The position numbers and the translations under genes are program-made. The notes below the pieces were generated by a model. The model saw only the letters and a list, made by a program, of their open reading frames with translations, had not been told where the DNA came from and did no database searches. A DNA stretch of 64,000 nucleotides from Erinaceus europaeus (lineage: Eukaryota > Chordata > Mammalia > Eulipotyphla > Erinaceidae). This document shows, piece by piece, positions 45,925 through 57,118 of the stretch. The stretch's first letter is position 1. Each line of letters starts with the position of its first letter. Location of the stretch: positions 47,845,237 to 47,909,236 of the forward strand of contig NC_080185.1 of NCBI RefSeq assembly GCF_950295315.1. Reading direction: 5' to 3'.

Positions 45925-46365
45925 AGTGTTTTCTGTGCATCACACACTAAGTCGTTTTCTTATATTTGTAATATATGTATATTATCTTTGGCAATCCAGA
46001 TAAAAAAGACATTGAAAGAAATAATTATTAACTAGAGCCACTTACTATTTCTGAAATTAACTTCTATAAAATTAGATGATCTTTAGAATTTTAAGAACAA
46101 CAAATAAAATATATAATTCAGATTTTGCTGAGACAAATCAGGTATTATTCCAAATTATAAATAATCAAATACATTTCATGCATTATCTCATTTAGTTCTC
46201 AAAAAAGACCTTTGAAAACCAATTATTATTAAGGTTACTTAAACTCAGAGAGGAGAAACATCTTCAATAAACATAGAATTGTAGCATTTAATAAACATGA
46301 AATTCAGCAATGTAGCTATAATTATAATATTTATTGAAAACTTGCGGCTACTAGTACCATGGCTA
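45925..46365 (-). mobile_element. MIR-like sequence and diverged direct repeat, copy 2
   Basis: TTTTCTGTGCATCACACACTAAG (45929-45951) and TGCATTATCTCATTTAGTTCTCAA (46180-46203) are typical of reversed MIRs. 46215-46365 repeats the block at 45460-45625. Confidence 0.6.
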
Positions 46366-46450
46366 CTACTATGACACTACTATTACTACTACTATTATTA
46401 GGTACTTCTTAGGGACCCCCCACCTGCTACACATGGATGGTTCTGAAGGG

Positions 46451-46940
46451 TGCTAGAAGGTCTTGGAAGACAAACCAGAAACTCAGAGCTGGCTAAACTG
46501 ACCAAGCAAACCCTCCCCATGCTCCTTCTAGGTAGCCTGGAAGAGAGACTAGAAACCAGGATGTCTTGGAATTGCACGGGCATTTCCCCCTTCTATCTAG
46601 CTGAAGGCTATAATATGCAAATGTGCACACCAGAAGACAATGGATAATCAGTATAGAATGAGTATGGGGTTCAAGGGTCCGAGAAACTAGCATGCTTCAG
46701 TGAACCCCCTTTGAACTAGGAGAACTGGGAAATTTGAGGCTTCACTCACCCTTGAATCAGGCCTACACGTCTGTGCATCTGTCTTTCTCTTCCCTATATG
46801 TACTTTACTTCAACAAATTCTCATCTCCCTGAAACATGACAAATTTCCCCTGTGATTCTTCATTGTGGACATTTATCTACAACCTTATTAATGGAGCCCA
46901 AAGGAGACCCTTGACCCTTTGCTCTGAGATACCCACAACA
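46451..46940 (+). mobile_element. ERV LTR, family A, copy 3
   Basis: Shares with copies 1 and 2 the GGCTATAATATGCAAATGTG, CAACAAATTCTCATCTCCCTGAAACATGAC and ACATTTATCTACAA...AATGGAGCCCAAA blocks, and ends ACCCACAACA. Confidence 0.7.
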
Positions 46941-47022
46941 CTGCTGCTATCACTACTATCACTGTTATTCCTACTGCTACTCCTCTTCCTCCTCCTCCTC
47001 CTCCTCCTCCTAGTTCCTATCG
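46941..47022 (+). repeat. CTG/CTA/CTC trinucleotide tract
   Basis: Imperfect trinucleotide run directly after the LTR end, finishing with about eight CTC units. Confidence 0.85.
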
Positions 47023-47059
47023 TTACTGAGAGTTTAATGTCTACCACTCTATCTGTAAA

Positions 47060-47175
47060 ACATTCTTTCCATGCATTATCTCATTCTAGCTTTACAAGAT
47101 AAATTAATGTAACTTGGCGTGGTTATTTTACTTTAAAGAAGATAAACCAGTTCAGAGAAATTGTAAAATGCTTAC
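47060..47175 (-). mobile_element. MIR fragment, minus strand
   Basis: ATGCATTATCTCATTCTAGC, GTGGTTATTTTACTTTAAAGAAG and CAGTTCAGAGAAATTG follow the reversed MIR core. Confidence 0.65.
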
Positions 47176-48937
47176 CATCCCTAGTCCCTTGAATTCAAGC
47201 AACACAGATCAGTTCTCTTTAAATCATTAGATAATGACTGCATATGCCAATGATCCAGAATACTTTCAAATTTTAGCATCTTTTAAAGTGTAATGTGTAT
47301 ATAGGGGAGTCAATTTTGCTACCTTGAAATATTTCTTATTATTGTCACAGATCCTGACCCCAAAATCTTGGTTCTTGACTTCAAACCAGGTTCACAGTTG
47401 AATGGAGAAGGTATCCTTTTAGTTTTTAAATCTAGGCAAGGTTTTTATTGAAAGAATATTATTTGTGATTCTTGGAGTTGTGAGTTTTACTGTCTCCTGT
47501 GATTGCAAGTTCATTTGCTATCTCTGAACAGAAGCTCTGAAGAAAAGGCTTTGAATAGGAGCTTTTATTGTTTCATCCAGGAATAGGAATAAGACATGCA
47601 GATGGATAAGTAGCCTTTCAGCCATGAATATTCAAAGCTTGGCTATTTCTGTCTTCCATATTCCTAACATCAACTTTTAATCTGTAAAATTTAGGAGCAA
47701 TTGTATAGTGTTTACCCAACCATTTGGGGCCGGATTCTCTGGAAAATAATAAGACAATAAATTTTTCTCTGGAGCCACCTGGCACACCAAGAGAAGGATA
47801 ATGGCATCAAAGGCAAAGACTTCAAGAACATTTAGCAGAAGTAGGCCACAGGAATTTCTGAATAGAAACTTTGGAGAACAAAGTTCTCATCCTGACAATC
47901 TTCTATTTTGAGCAAGAGTTAATTAGGGTGATTCTTCTCCCTGAGTCAGAGGAACTGGCCTTAGTCACTAAATCTTAACACTAAGGAGTACATTATTGGG
48001 AAAACAAAGAAAGGGAATGATTGATTTGTGGGGCAGGAATCAGTAGAAAACGTTTGGCTGTTATTGAGTTGTTCACAAATTTGGAGTTATGAGTTGTATC
48101 TTGATAAATGAAGTCTTCTAGACTGTTCCACAAACCTCCAGCCTTTATGTGTGTTTATATGTAGTTTTTTGTGGCACAATTGTCTGAGTTTGGTCACCTG
48201 GAAATGGTTCAGTAAGCAATTTAAAATTATAGATGATCCACTGATGAGATTTACATTCTTCCTTCAGTTGCTTTTTCTCCCTATTTTCTTTGGAAACTGT
48301 TGCATAGGGAATCATTAGCTCATTGACCTTCATCTACTAAGAAAGATGGCTATAATTTCTATGTAAGGTAGTTAAATTAATAATTACTCATGGTTACACT
48401 TTCCTTTTTCACACAGTGGCTATACAATAGCTGTGTAGCTCTGTAATGCATCCTGTATTGTAGTTGAGTAGTGAGGATGGAGACAGTTAAAGGGTTTGAG
48501 GACTTCAGATGGCTGTGAGTTTTTCTGTGGTTTATTTTTATATGTATATCTCAGTACACAGATTATTTTACGCTAATGATTTTTAAGAAATAGCAAACAG
48601 AAAAAGCTCTGAAGACTCAGTAGAAACTACCTCCTATATGAGCCATTTACATTTATAGGGAAAAATCTCTATTTGTAAAAGTGTTTCTTTCATTATAAAA
48701 TAAAGAGTAAGATGATGAAATATCTTTATAAATTCATCTTCAGAATAGGCAGCAACTTTAATCAGCATAAAAATCATTCTGTTATTTATGATTCCTTTAC
48801 TGGTAACCTCCCATTTATGGCTTTCCCATTTCAGTCCAATATTCTTTGTCTTTAACTTAACATGGTAGGTACAAGTCATTTTGACATCTGGAAGGAAAAA
48901 AAAAAACAAAAAAAGAAAGAAAGAAGGAAGGAAAGGA
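47176..48937. other. Unique intron sequence
   Basis: No gene, RNA or repeat recognised in 1.8 kb. A short A-rich/GAAAG run lies at 48894-48936. Confidence 0.5.
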
Positions 48938-49140
48938 GGCTGGGTGGTGGTACACTTGTTTGAATGCACATGTTACAATGCTCAAGGACATGAGTTCTAG
49001 CCCTCAAATTCTACCTTCAGTGGGAAAGCTTTGCGAGTGGTGAAGCAGTATTGCAGGTGTCTCTGTTTATCTCCCTCTTCCTTCTCAATTTCTGGATGTC
49101 TCTATCTAATAAATAAAAATAAATTTTTAAAATTTAAAAA
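48938..49140 (+). mobile_element. SINE, tRNA-derived
   Basis: GGCTGGGTGGTGGTACACTTG head, GAGTGGTGAAGCAGTATTGCAGG body, AATTTCTGGATGTCTC and AATAAATAAAAATAAAT tail. Confidence 0.88.
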
Positions 49141-49419
49141 GAACATTTGTTTAAAAAAAAGATAGAAGAAAGGAAAGAACACATCGAACTTTCTAAAGAA
49201 ATGCACTTAGTCAAAGATGGATACACATGTTTGTGGTCAGTGGGAGCAGGAGAGGCGACCAGGAGTTCTCTCATAATATCTTGGAAGCTACGTAGAAGAG
49301 CACAGTACAGCCCTCAAGATGGTGGAGAGTCTCTGAGTACCTAATCCCTGACCTCAGGGGAATCAAAGAACTAAACTGCTTGCAAGGACTCACCAGGGCG
49401 GCAAAGAAGTAACCTGGCT

Positions 49420-50037
49420 AACCCTGGAAGTAATCCAGATGTCCAGGGGTAGATGAGTGGCTTAAAATCTTAAAATGAGTGATATATATATATGGTGGAA
49501 TACTTCTCAGCTGTTAAAAATGATGAAATCATCTCCTTTGCATACTCTTGAGTGGAATTTAAGGACATCATGTTCAGTGAGATAAGCCAAAAAGAGGAGG
49601 AAAAATACAAAATGATCTCATTTATTAGTGAGACTTAGTAAATAGAGACAGGGAGGGAGAATACAAAGTGAAACATGAACTGGACAAGGTGTATTGTATC
49701 AAAGCAAAGGACTCTGGGGAAGGAGGGAGAGAGAGGAGGAAGAAAACTTTAGAGGTCTAGTCAATAAAGCTTTAGCACCCTCAAAAGGAAGGAGGAGGAG
49801 GAGGAGGGGGTGGGGGAGGAGGAGGAGGAAGAGGAGAAACTTGGCTGAGGACTGGCAATGAAGGGTTCAGAGTTCTATAGAAGGTATAAATGAAGTCTAA
49901 AAGAACACTCTTATCTAGTCAAAATGACAGAAGAATGGAGGAAACTACTCCCTCACTAATGAATTCTATAAGAGAGGAAATAATAAGTGTGGGTAAGGAT
50001 GTGGAGAAAAATGAATTCTGACACTGTTGATAGTAGA
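49420..50037 (+). mobile_element. Old L1 ORF2 C-terminal fragments with GGA tract
   Basis: AGATGAGTGGCTTAAAAT, GGTGGAATACTTCTCAGC and TCAGTGAGATAAGCCAAAAAGA are the L1 ORF2 end. A GGA-rich tract lies at 49788-49840. 49920-50037 is more L1-like sequence (GTGGAGAAAAATG). Confidence 0.65.
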
Positions 50038-50039
50038 GT

Positions 50040-50766
50040 GGGACCCGTATCAGATCAAATCGATGGGGTTTACAGTCAATATTTATACACTTTTCCCATA
50101 TTTGGGAGCTACTCTCTTCCCTGATCCAGCTTTCTGGTACCTTTTCCATCCATCACATAATCTCCCCAGACAATACCCTGGGCCTACCTGCATATCAGAT
50201 GTCAGGCTCAGAAAAAAAAGAGAGAGAGAGAAAGAAAGAAAGAAAACACTAGTATAGTAACAGGCCCTTTGGAATATAAAATAGGCCTACTAACTATCTA
50301 CAAAACGGAGACCTCCAAATCTTCATCTGCACTATTCCAGCCTTTAGGTTCATGATTAGCCAACAATTTGTTTGGCTTTATATGTTACCTCTTCTTTCAG
50401 CCACCAGGTTCCAGATGTTACCGTGACGCCAACCAGACTTCCCTGGGCAGACGACCCCACCAATATGTCCTGGAGCCCCACTTGCCCAGAGCCCCACTCC
50501 ACCAGGGAATGAGAGAGACAGGCTGGGAGTATGGATCGACCTTTCAATGCCCATGTTCAGTGGGGAAGCAATTCTAAATGCCAGACCTTCTACCTTCTGA
50601 GCCTCATTATGTTCCTTGGTCCATGTTCCCAGAGGGATAAAGAATAGGAAAGCTCTCAGGGGAACAGGTAGGATACGGAGTTCTGGTGGTGGGAATTGTG
50701 TGGAGTTGTACCCCTCTTATCCTATGGTTTTTGTCATTTTTTCCTTTTTATAAATAAAAATTATAT

Positions 50767-50767
<1 letters not shown>
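50040..50767 (+). mobile_element. L1 3' UTR, older subfamily
   Basis: CAGATCAAATCGATGGGG through AGCCACCAGGTTCC, CCCATGTTCAGTGGGGAAGC and the terminal TTTTTATAAATAAAAA. Confidence 0.85.

Positions 50768-50832
<65 letters not shown>
50768..50832 (+). repeat. (GAAA)16 microsatellite
   Basis: Perfect tetranucleotide run grown from the A-rich tail of the preceding L1. Confidence 0.97.
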
Positions 50833-50833
<1 letters not shown>

Positions 50834-50980
50834 GTATGGAAATGGCACAGTGGATAAAGGACTGAACTCTCAGGCATGAGGTCTTGAATTCCATGTCTGG
50901 CATTGCATGTGCTAGAGTAAAGCTCTGGTTCTCTTACTTTCTCATGTGAATAAATAAGTAAAACCTAAAAATAAATAAAT
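50834..50980 (+). mobile_element. SINE, third family
   Basis: GAAATGGCACAGTGGATAAAGG head, CAGGCATGAGGTCTTGAATTCC, and GAATAAATAAGTAAAACC tail. Confidence 0.75.
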
Positions 50981-51059
50981 GAAGGAAAGAGAGAAGGAAG
51001 GAAGAGAATGTGGTGTAGAAGGAGGGGTGGTGGAAGGAAGGAAAGAAGGATTGAGAGTA

Positions 51060-51835
51060 GAGAATCCCTAAATTAAAGCAGAGATACCCTTTAATCCAGC
51101 AATATCACTCCTAGGCATACATCCAAAGAAACATGAGAAAACTAATTTGACAGGATATTGGCACCTCTATATCCTGCTAGCAATTTGAATGCCTAACAAC
51201 AGACTGCTGGATAAAGAAAGTATAGGAATCAAGATTCAACGGAATATTTCTCTGCAATTAAAAAAGATCATGCTGTATCCTTAAAGATAAAATGGGCTGA
51301 AAAGTGCTAAGTGAAATAAGTAGAACTGAAAAACAGTTACCAGATGTTTTCAGTGGAATATGAATAACTAAACTGTCTCAGACTTTGTGAGAACTGTGGT
51401 GGTTATGAGGACAGGTATGGCACAGAACCTCGGTGGTGGGTGCAGTGACTTATAAACACAATGTAAATGCATGTGGGTGGAGATATATCCCTGAAATATG
51501 ATAACTTTGAATATCATTGATAAGAAAAATTTGGATAAGTGAATGAATGTTAGTGAAATAAAATATGTGAAAAAAAGAAAATAGAAATACCTTAAGATCC
51601 TGCATTTTTACTCCCAAGCATTCATCTGAAAGAGTTAATTTGAAATGGACTACTTGCAATAGCTGAAATATGAAACCAACCCTAAATGCCAATTGACAGA
51701 TTACTGAATCAAAAAAGCTATGGAACATATTTATTGGAATAGTACTTAGTCTTTATAAAATATAATAGTGTGCCTTCAGGGGAAAATGAAATGAACTCAA
51801 GTAATCACTTAAAGTGAAGAAAGTAGAGAAGTGAA
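51060..51835 (+). mobile_element. Old L1 3' ends, two adjacent copies
   Basis: 51060-51560 and 51590-51835 each contain diverged ORF2 C-terminal text (AATATCACTCCTAGGCATACATCC; CATTTTTACTCCCAAGCATTCATC), so the same region occurs twice. Confidence 0.7.
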
Positions 51836-51839
51836 CGAT

Positions 51840-51972
51840 GGTGGGAAAAAAGCATAATGGTTATGCAAGAGAATCTCATGCCTGAAGTTCCAAGAATTCA
51901 GGTTCAATCTCCTACATCATCACAAGGCAGAGCTGATCAGTGCTTTGGTAAAAATAAAATAAATAAAAGCAG
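51840..51972 (+). mobile_element. SINE, second family (GGTTATGC type)
   Basis: GCATAATGGTTATGCAAGAGA, TCATGCCTGAAGTTCC, and TGATCAGTGCTTTGGTAAA, with an AAAATAAATAAA tail. Confidence 0.85.
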
Positions 51973-51999
51973 TTTTGAAAAAAAAGGATTCTTTAAAAA

Positions 52000-52096
52000 G
52001 GGTGGGTGGGTGGTTGTGCAGCTGGTTGAGAGTACATGTTACAGTGTGCAAGGATCCAGTTCAAGACCCAGGTACAAGTAGTGAAGCCATGCTGCA

Positions 52097-52140
<44 letters not shown>

Positions 52141-52215
52141 TCTATCTTCTTGTTCCCTCTCAATTTCTGGCTGTTCTTATCCAATAAATAAATAAAGATA
52201 ATTTTACAAAAAGAA
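52000..52215 (+). mobile_element. SINE, tRNA-derived, with (TC)n
   Basis: GGGTGGGTGGGTGGTTGTGC head, GTAGTGAAGCCATGCTGCAGG body, a (TC)18 run at 52101-52137, and AATTTCTGGCTGTTCTTATC end. Confidence 0.85.
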
Positions 52216-52500
52216 GTGAAAGACAACTACTAGATGGTCTCACTCACTTGTAATATATAAACAACTAAACCAAACAAATTAGAAATAAAAATAGTAAGCA
52301 AACAGACTCAAACTGTGAAAGCTTTGGTGGTTATTGAAGAGAATGGGAAGGGGAGATATAGGGTATAGGTAGACAAGTCTTTGACACTGGAACATGGAAA
52401 AGTCTGTGGTGAGTTGTATAAACATAAATATAGATGTGAAGCTATACATCTGAAATTTGATAATATTGTAAGCTAATTTTAGATCATTAAAGCGTGTGAA
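52216..52500 (+). mobile_element. Old L1 3' end fragment
   Basis: ACTAGATGGTCTCACTCACTTG, GGTGGTTATTGAAGAGAATGGG and GAAGCTATACATCTGAAATTTG fit the end of an old L1. Confidence 0.55.
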
Positions 52501-52744
52501 AAAGAAATTGTCCATGCAGAGACATAAGTACTGAAGTTACTAGGTGAAGACTTTAAATGACCAGTTTATGTAAGTTCAGCAAATTAAAGGAAAATAAATG
52601 ATGTATCCATAGAACTGAACTTTTTCCAGGGGTAAAAAGTATTAGCGAGGATAGCTTCTAGCATGATAATGTAAGAAGCTTCAAAGATCCATTCCTGTAA
52701 AACACTTATAACAATAGTAAAAGGAAAACCATTTAAAGTTTCTG

Positions 52745-52910
52745 ATCCTGGGACCTCGTGGCAACACACCTATTTGAGCAAAACTCTGATTTAAGCCCCT
52801 AGTCCACATCTGTAGGGGAGAAGTTTCATGAGTGATGAAGCAGGGATGCAGGTGTCTCTCCCTGCCTATCTCCCCTACCCTCTCAATTTTTCTTTGTCTT
52901 ATCAAAATTG
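52745..52910 (+). mobile_element. SINE, tRNA-derived
   Basis: GGGACCTCGTGGCAACACACC head, GAGTGATGAAGCAGGGATGCAGG body, and CTCAATTTTTCTTTGTCTTATC end. Confidence 0.85.
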
Positions 52911-52914
52911 AAGG

Positions 52915-53010
52915 GAGAAGGAAGGAAAGAAGGAAGGAAGGAAGGAAGGAAGGAAGGAAGGAAAGAAGGATGGAAAGGGGGAGGGAGGGAAGAAAAAAAA
53001 AGGAAAAGAA
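52915..53010 (+). repeat. (GGAA)n tract
   Basis: GGAA/GAAA repeats after the preceding SINE's A-rich end. Confidence 0.9.
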
Positions 53011-53350
53011 AGGAAAAAGAACAAGAATGAAAAACACTGACCATCAGAAGCAGTGGACTTGTCATGCAGGCACCAAGCCCCAGCAATAAAAAAATTGCAA
53101 TTAAAGTAAACCATGAATAAGAAACAAAACAGAGATATAATTATCAAGAACAGAATATACATATATGCAAATGCAAATTCTGGGGTTGAAAAGTATATTG
53201 CAAATAAAAAAAACTCACTCAAGGGCCTTAATGACAGATTTGAACTGGAAGTAGAATTAGTAGATGTGAAGATAAATTGATAGAGAGTTAAGTGCATAAG
53301 ATATAGTTTAAGACCAAATTTTCCAAGTATTGGGACTACTGTCCTAGCAG

Positions 53351-53593
53351 TCTGTTAGATCAATTTCTTTTCTCAAATATAAGTCTGATTATAGTCGGAA
53401 AAGTAAAAGAAAACTTTCCCGACATGGATCGTCTGTTAGATGAATTTCTTTTCTCAAATATAAGTCTGATTATAGTCGGAAAAGTAAAAGAAAACTTTCC
53501 CGACATGGATCGTCTGTTAGATGAATTTCTTTTCTCAAATATAAGTCTGATTATAGTCGGAAAAGTAAAAGAAAACTTTCCCGACATGGATCC
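53351..53593. repeat. Tandem repeat, three 81-bp units
   Basis: Units 53351-53431, 53432-53512 and 53513-53593 differ at only one internal base (C/G at unit position 11) and the last base. Each contains an 11-bp inverted repeat (GTCGGAAAAGT / ACTTTCCCGAC, one mismatch) with an 8-base loop. The period is a multiple of three and stop-free in one frame on each strand. No match to any family I know, and no flanking homologue in the window. Confidence 0.97.
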
Positions 53594-53614
53594 CTTTCAA
53601 GAAAACACTAAAAA

Positions 53615-53879
53615 GGGGGTCAGGCAGTAGCGCAGCAGGCTAAGCACACCTAGCGTGAAAGACAAGGACTGGCATAAGGATGCCGATTTGATGCCCCAGC
53701 TCCCCACCTGCAGGGGGGTGTCTTCAAAAGCAGTGAAGCAGATCTGTAGGTGTTTCTCTTTCTCTCCCCTCTTTCTGTCTTCCCCTCTTGATTTCTATCT
53801 GTCCTATCCAACAAGAAGGACATCAATGGCAACAATAACGACAACAACAAGGGCAAGAAAATGGAGGCGGGGGGGGGGG
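53615..53879 (+). mobile_element. Full-length tRNA-derived SINE
   Basis: GGGGGTCAGGCAGTAGCGCAGC head, body and CTGTCCTATCC end, with a terminal G run. 10-bp duplication ACACTAAAAA at 53605-53614 and 53880-53889, starting 22 bp after the 81-bp repeat. Confidence 0.9.
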
Positions 53880-53889
53880 ACACTAAAAA

Positions 53890-54389
53890 TATATCTGGCA
53901 AAAGGAGAGGAGATATTATTGATTATTCAAACAGTTACCCACATTGTATGGGATACAGACAGAGAAACTCATATCTCTCAGCAGCACCTACATTAGTGAA
54001 CCAGGATCTTCATGACCAGGGTATGAAGAATAGGAAAGAGGAAAAGGGGTAGACAAGGATTGCATGGGGAGATAAGAAACTGTACTCAAGTGGCAACATC
54101 TTTCTTGTAAATCATTATTTCCCCCAATAAAATGATATTTAAAATTTTTTAAAAAATCTAAAGGGATTAATGGGACTGGACTCAAAAAGAAATTCCAGAA
54201 GCGCCACTCACACCTGGGAATCTTACAGAATACACGAGTACTTTCAATGTACAAATACAGGCTCAATGCCTGCATGACAAGTCCATATTTTCTCCTTATC
54301 TCTGGCAGATTTCAAGTATGCAGCGTCATTGTCAAGAAGTGAGCTCAGAAAGCAAAGCTAGTCTGTGGGCTAAAAAGAAACTATAAGAT
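53890..54389. other. Unassigned intron sequence
   Basis: Nothing recognised. Confidence 0.4.
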
Positions 54390-54482
54390 GACCTATAGCG
54401 GGTGGTCTGCAAAGAGACTCTCCTGCCTGAGGTTAAAAAATCTGTTTCACTCGCCCAACCACCATAAACCAAAGAAAAGAAG
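54390..54482 (+). mobile_element. SINE fragment, second family
   Basis: GGTGGTCTGCAAAGAGACTCTCCTGCCTGAGG and ACCACCATAAACC are diverged matches. Confidence 0.6.
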
Positions 54483-54817
54483 GAAAAATTGACCCACAAC
54501 GCCACCTTCTGGAAAACAAGAAAAGTTTCCAGTAGTCAGTTTGGGATCTAAAGAACAAAAGAAAAACGTGAGAAGTGCAAGAGAGAGCAAGAAGATCTAG
54601 TATACCCAAGAAAGAGAAAAATCTCAGATAATAACAGCACTTAACAGAATACCCCATCTGATGGCAAGCTGTATGTATTTCAGGAAGCATTTGCTATTTC
54701 AAATGTGAAATAAGCAATGCCAAATAAGGACCACGAAGATCAAGGAAACATTCTCAGTAATTAAGTTCAAAGGCTTTTTGTTCTAGCTGATACTGAATTC
54801 AAAATAAATGTTCTGGG

Positions 54818-55017
54818 GCCCTGGCGTGGCGCACCTGGTGGCGCACCTGGTGTGTAAGGACCCAGGTTCTAGCCCCTGGTCTCCACAGGCAGGGGGAAAG
54901 CTTTGCGAATGGTGAAGCAGGGCTGCAGGTGTCTCTTTGTCTCTCTCCCTCTCTACCACCCCTTTCTCTATCAATTTCTGGCTGTCTCTATCCAATAAAT
55001 AAATATAATAATTTTTT
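54818..55017 (+). mobile_element. SINE, tRNA-derived
   Basis: GCCCTGGCGTGGCGCACCTGG head, in which GTGGCGCACCTG is duplicated, B box GGTTCTAGCCCC, AATGGTGAAGCAGGGCTGCAGG body, and CTGTCTCTATCC plus AATAAATAAA end. Confidence 0.9.
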
Positions 55018-55077
55018 TAAATGTTCTGAGGAAACTCAGTAACCTACAATAAAACTCATAAAGACAATGAGGGGGGA

Positions 55078-55258
55078 AAAAAGGACCAGGTGGTGGTGCA
55101 CCCAGTAGAGTGCACACTTTACCATGAATAAAGAACAGGGTTCAACCTCTACCCCTGTCTACATCAGTGGTGGGGCAGTGCTGGCTTTCGGTGTCTCTAT
55201 TCTTTTCTCCCTCTCTCTAATTCTCTTGGTCTCTAACAGAAAGGGGGAAAAAAAGGTT
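55078..55258 (+). mobile_element. SINE, tRNA-derived, diverged
   Basis: AAGGACCAGGTGGTGGTGCACCC head, GTGGTGGGGCAGTGCTGGC body, CTCTCTCTAATTCTC end. Confidence 0.75.
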
Positions 55259-55599
55259 TAAATATATAAAATGTAATCATGCGAGTTTTTACCAAAGAGA
55301 CAGAAACAAGCAGAAATGTTTGAAATAAAGAAGTCAATAAGTAAAATTTAAGAGCACAATACAGAGCATCCATTGCAGAGTGGGACAGATGAAAGACTGA
55401 ATGAATAAGTGAGCTAGATGATAGAGATTTTGTAATCAACCTGTAAAAGAAAAATAACAAGAAGGGAAAAGAGGAGGAGGAAGAGAGGAAGAAATACTAT
55501 ATTATCTGTAGATGTTCATATGAAAGGCAAAGACTAGAATACTTATGGTTACAGAAAGCAAGAAACAGGGAGAAAAAGTTATATAAAGAAATAATTGTG

Positions 55600-55880
55600 G
55601 GAGTCGGGGGGTAGCGCAGCGGGTTAAGCGCAAATGGCGGAAAGCGCAAGGACCTGTGTAAGGAATCCGGTTCAAGCCCCCGTTACCCACTTGCAGGGGA
55701 GTCGCTTCAATAGCCGAAGAGGTCTGTAGGTGTCTATCTTTCTCTACCCCCTCTACCCTCCCCTCCTCTCTTCATTTCACTCTGTCCTATCCAACAACGA
55801 CGACAACAATAATAACTACAGAAATAAAACAACAAGGACAACAATAGGGAATAAATAAATAAATAAATATTTTTAAAAAG
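55600..55880 (+). mobile_element. Full-length tRNA-derived SINE
   Basis: GGAGTCGGGGGGTAGCGCAGC head, GGTTCAAGCCCCCG B box, full body and tail. Exact 15-bp duplication AAAGAAATAATTGTG at 55585-55599 and 55881-55895. Confidence 0.95.
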
Positions 55881-55895
55881 AAAGAAATAATTGTG

Positions 55896-56045
55896 TGATC
55901 CAGGAGGTGCTGCAGTGAGTATGAGTACTGAATCCTCAAGTATGAGGTCCTGGGTTCAGACTCTGGCAATATATATATGACAGAGTAATGTTTTGGTTCT
56001 CTCTGCTTTCTTTTTCATAAATAAATAAAAATAAATAAATCTTTG
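55896..56045 (+). mobile_element. SINE, third family
   Basis: TGATCCAGGAGGTGCTGCAGTG head, CTGAATCCTCAAGTATGAGGTCC, and AAATAAATAAAAATAAATAAATC tail. Confidence 0.75.
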
Positions 56046-56084
56046 AAAACAATAACTAGGAGCTTTTAAAACTTAGGGAGAAAA

Positions 56085-56560
56085 TTAGCCATCCAAGTTC
56101 ATAAAGTTAGTAGACCACTTTATGATTTCAATATGAAAATATCTTCTATAAGACACTTTTCAATAAAACTGTGAAAAGTCAAGGATATAAAAAGAATTAT
56201 GAATGCTACCTGGGAAAAGATTATTTTAACTTATAAAATATTCTCCATTAAGCTGTGGATGGATTTCACAGCAGAAATTATATAAGCCAGGAAATATTAA
56301 GATAATAAGATATTAAAATAACATTAAAACTATTGAAATGTAAAACTTGGTATATACTATCTTTCTAAAGTTATACTTCAGGTATAAAACTTTCCTAGAC
56401 AAACAAAAGCTGATGAAGTTAATAAGTACTGGACCCATCTTGTGAAAAATGCTAAAAGGAGTCTGAGTTCATTAGGCAGAAATGAAAGGACAAATCAGTG
56501 TAAGAAAAGATGACATTGTTTATCACATTGGTACGGTTAAACTATACAGCAAAATAAAGA
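56085..56560 (+). mobile_element. Ancient L1M fragment
   Basis: TTTCCTAGACAAACAAAAGCTGA, AATGCTAAAAGGAGTCTGAG and GCAGAAATGAAAGGACA match the conserved text of old mammalian L1s. Confidence 0.7.
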
Positions 56561-57007
56561 AAACTCTAGATCTATAATGGAATTATGGATTATCCACTTA
56601 ACTGTAGTGTAAAAATCAAAGAAAAAAAGAGGGTAAAGTAAGTATATTTTTTTCAGGAAATGGGGGTATGTATCCTTGTGACAACAAAAGTCCTGTGAAT
56701 CAAAATATTTTCAATTAGGTAATATTGAAATTTAAAAAATAAGGAAAGCTAGGAACAAACAGTATATAAATGGGTAAACAATTTCATCTAACATGCAAAA
56801 AGGGCAAAGCAAAAATGTGAAACTTAAGATGCTATCACCACTTAACTAACATTTAATACTGGTTTTCCAAGCTGGAAAAATAAGAAACAAAGAAATACGT
56901 GGTTCCAGGGTTCAAATCATGAGTTTCAGGCAGTCAAGTCCAGAGTTCTACCAAATGAACTATTTCCTCATCTGCTCTGTTTTAAAGACTCAGACAAAAA
57001 AAAAAAA
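56561..57007. other. AT-rich unique intron sequence
   Basis: No feature recognised. Confidence 0.5.
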
Positions 57008-57118
57008 AAAAGGGACAGGATATGGAGTTCCGGTGGAGGGAAATGTGTGGAATTGTACCCCTTTTATCCTATGGCCTTGTCAGTGTTTTCATTTTATAAA
57101 TAAAAACTTAAAAAAATA
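57008..57118 (+). mobile_element. L1 3' terminus, short
   Basis: GGATATGGAGTTCCGGTGGAGG, GAATTGTACCCC and TTTTATAAATAAAAA end. Confidence 0.8.

Noticed and set aside
53351..53593. CRISPR-like array
   Set aside because: The 81-bp units are directly adjacent with no variable spacers, and the genome is mammalian.
53424..53630. 68-codon repeat protein in the 81-bp array
   Set aside because: Openness follows from a period divisible by three. There is no start context, homology or flanking exon signal, so it is reported as a DNA repeat only.
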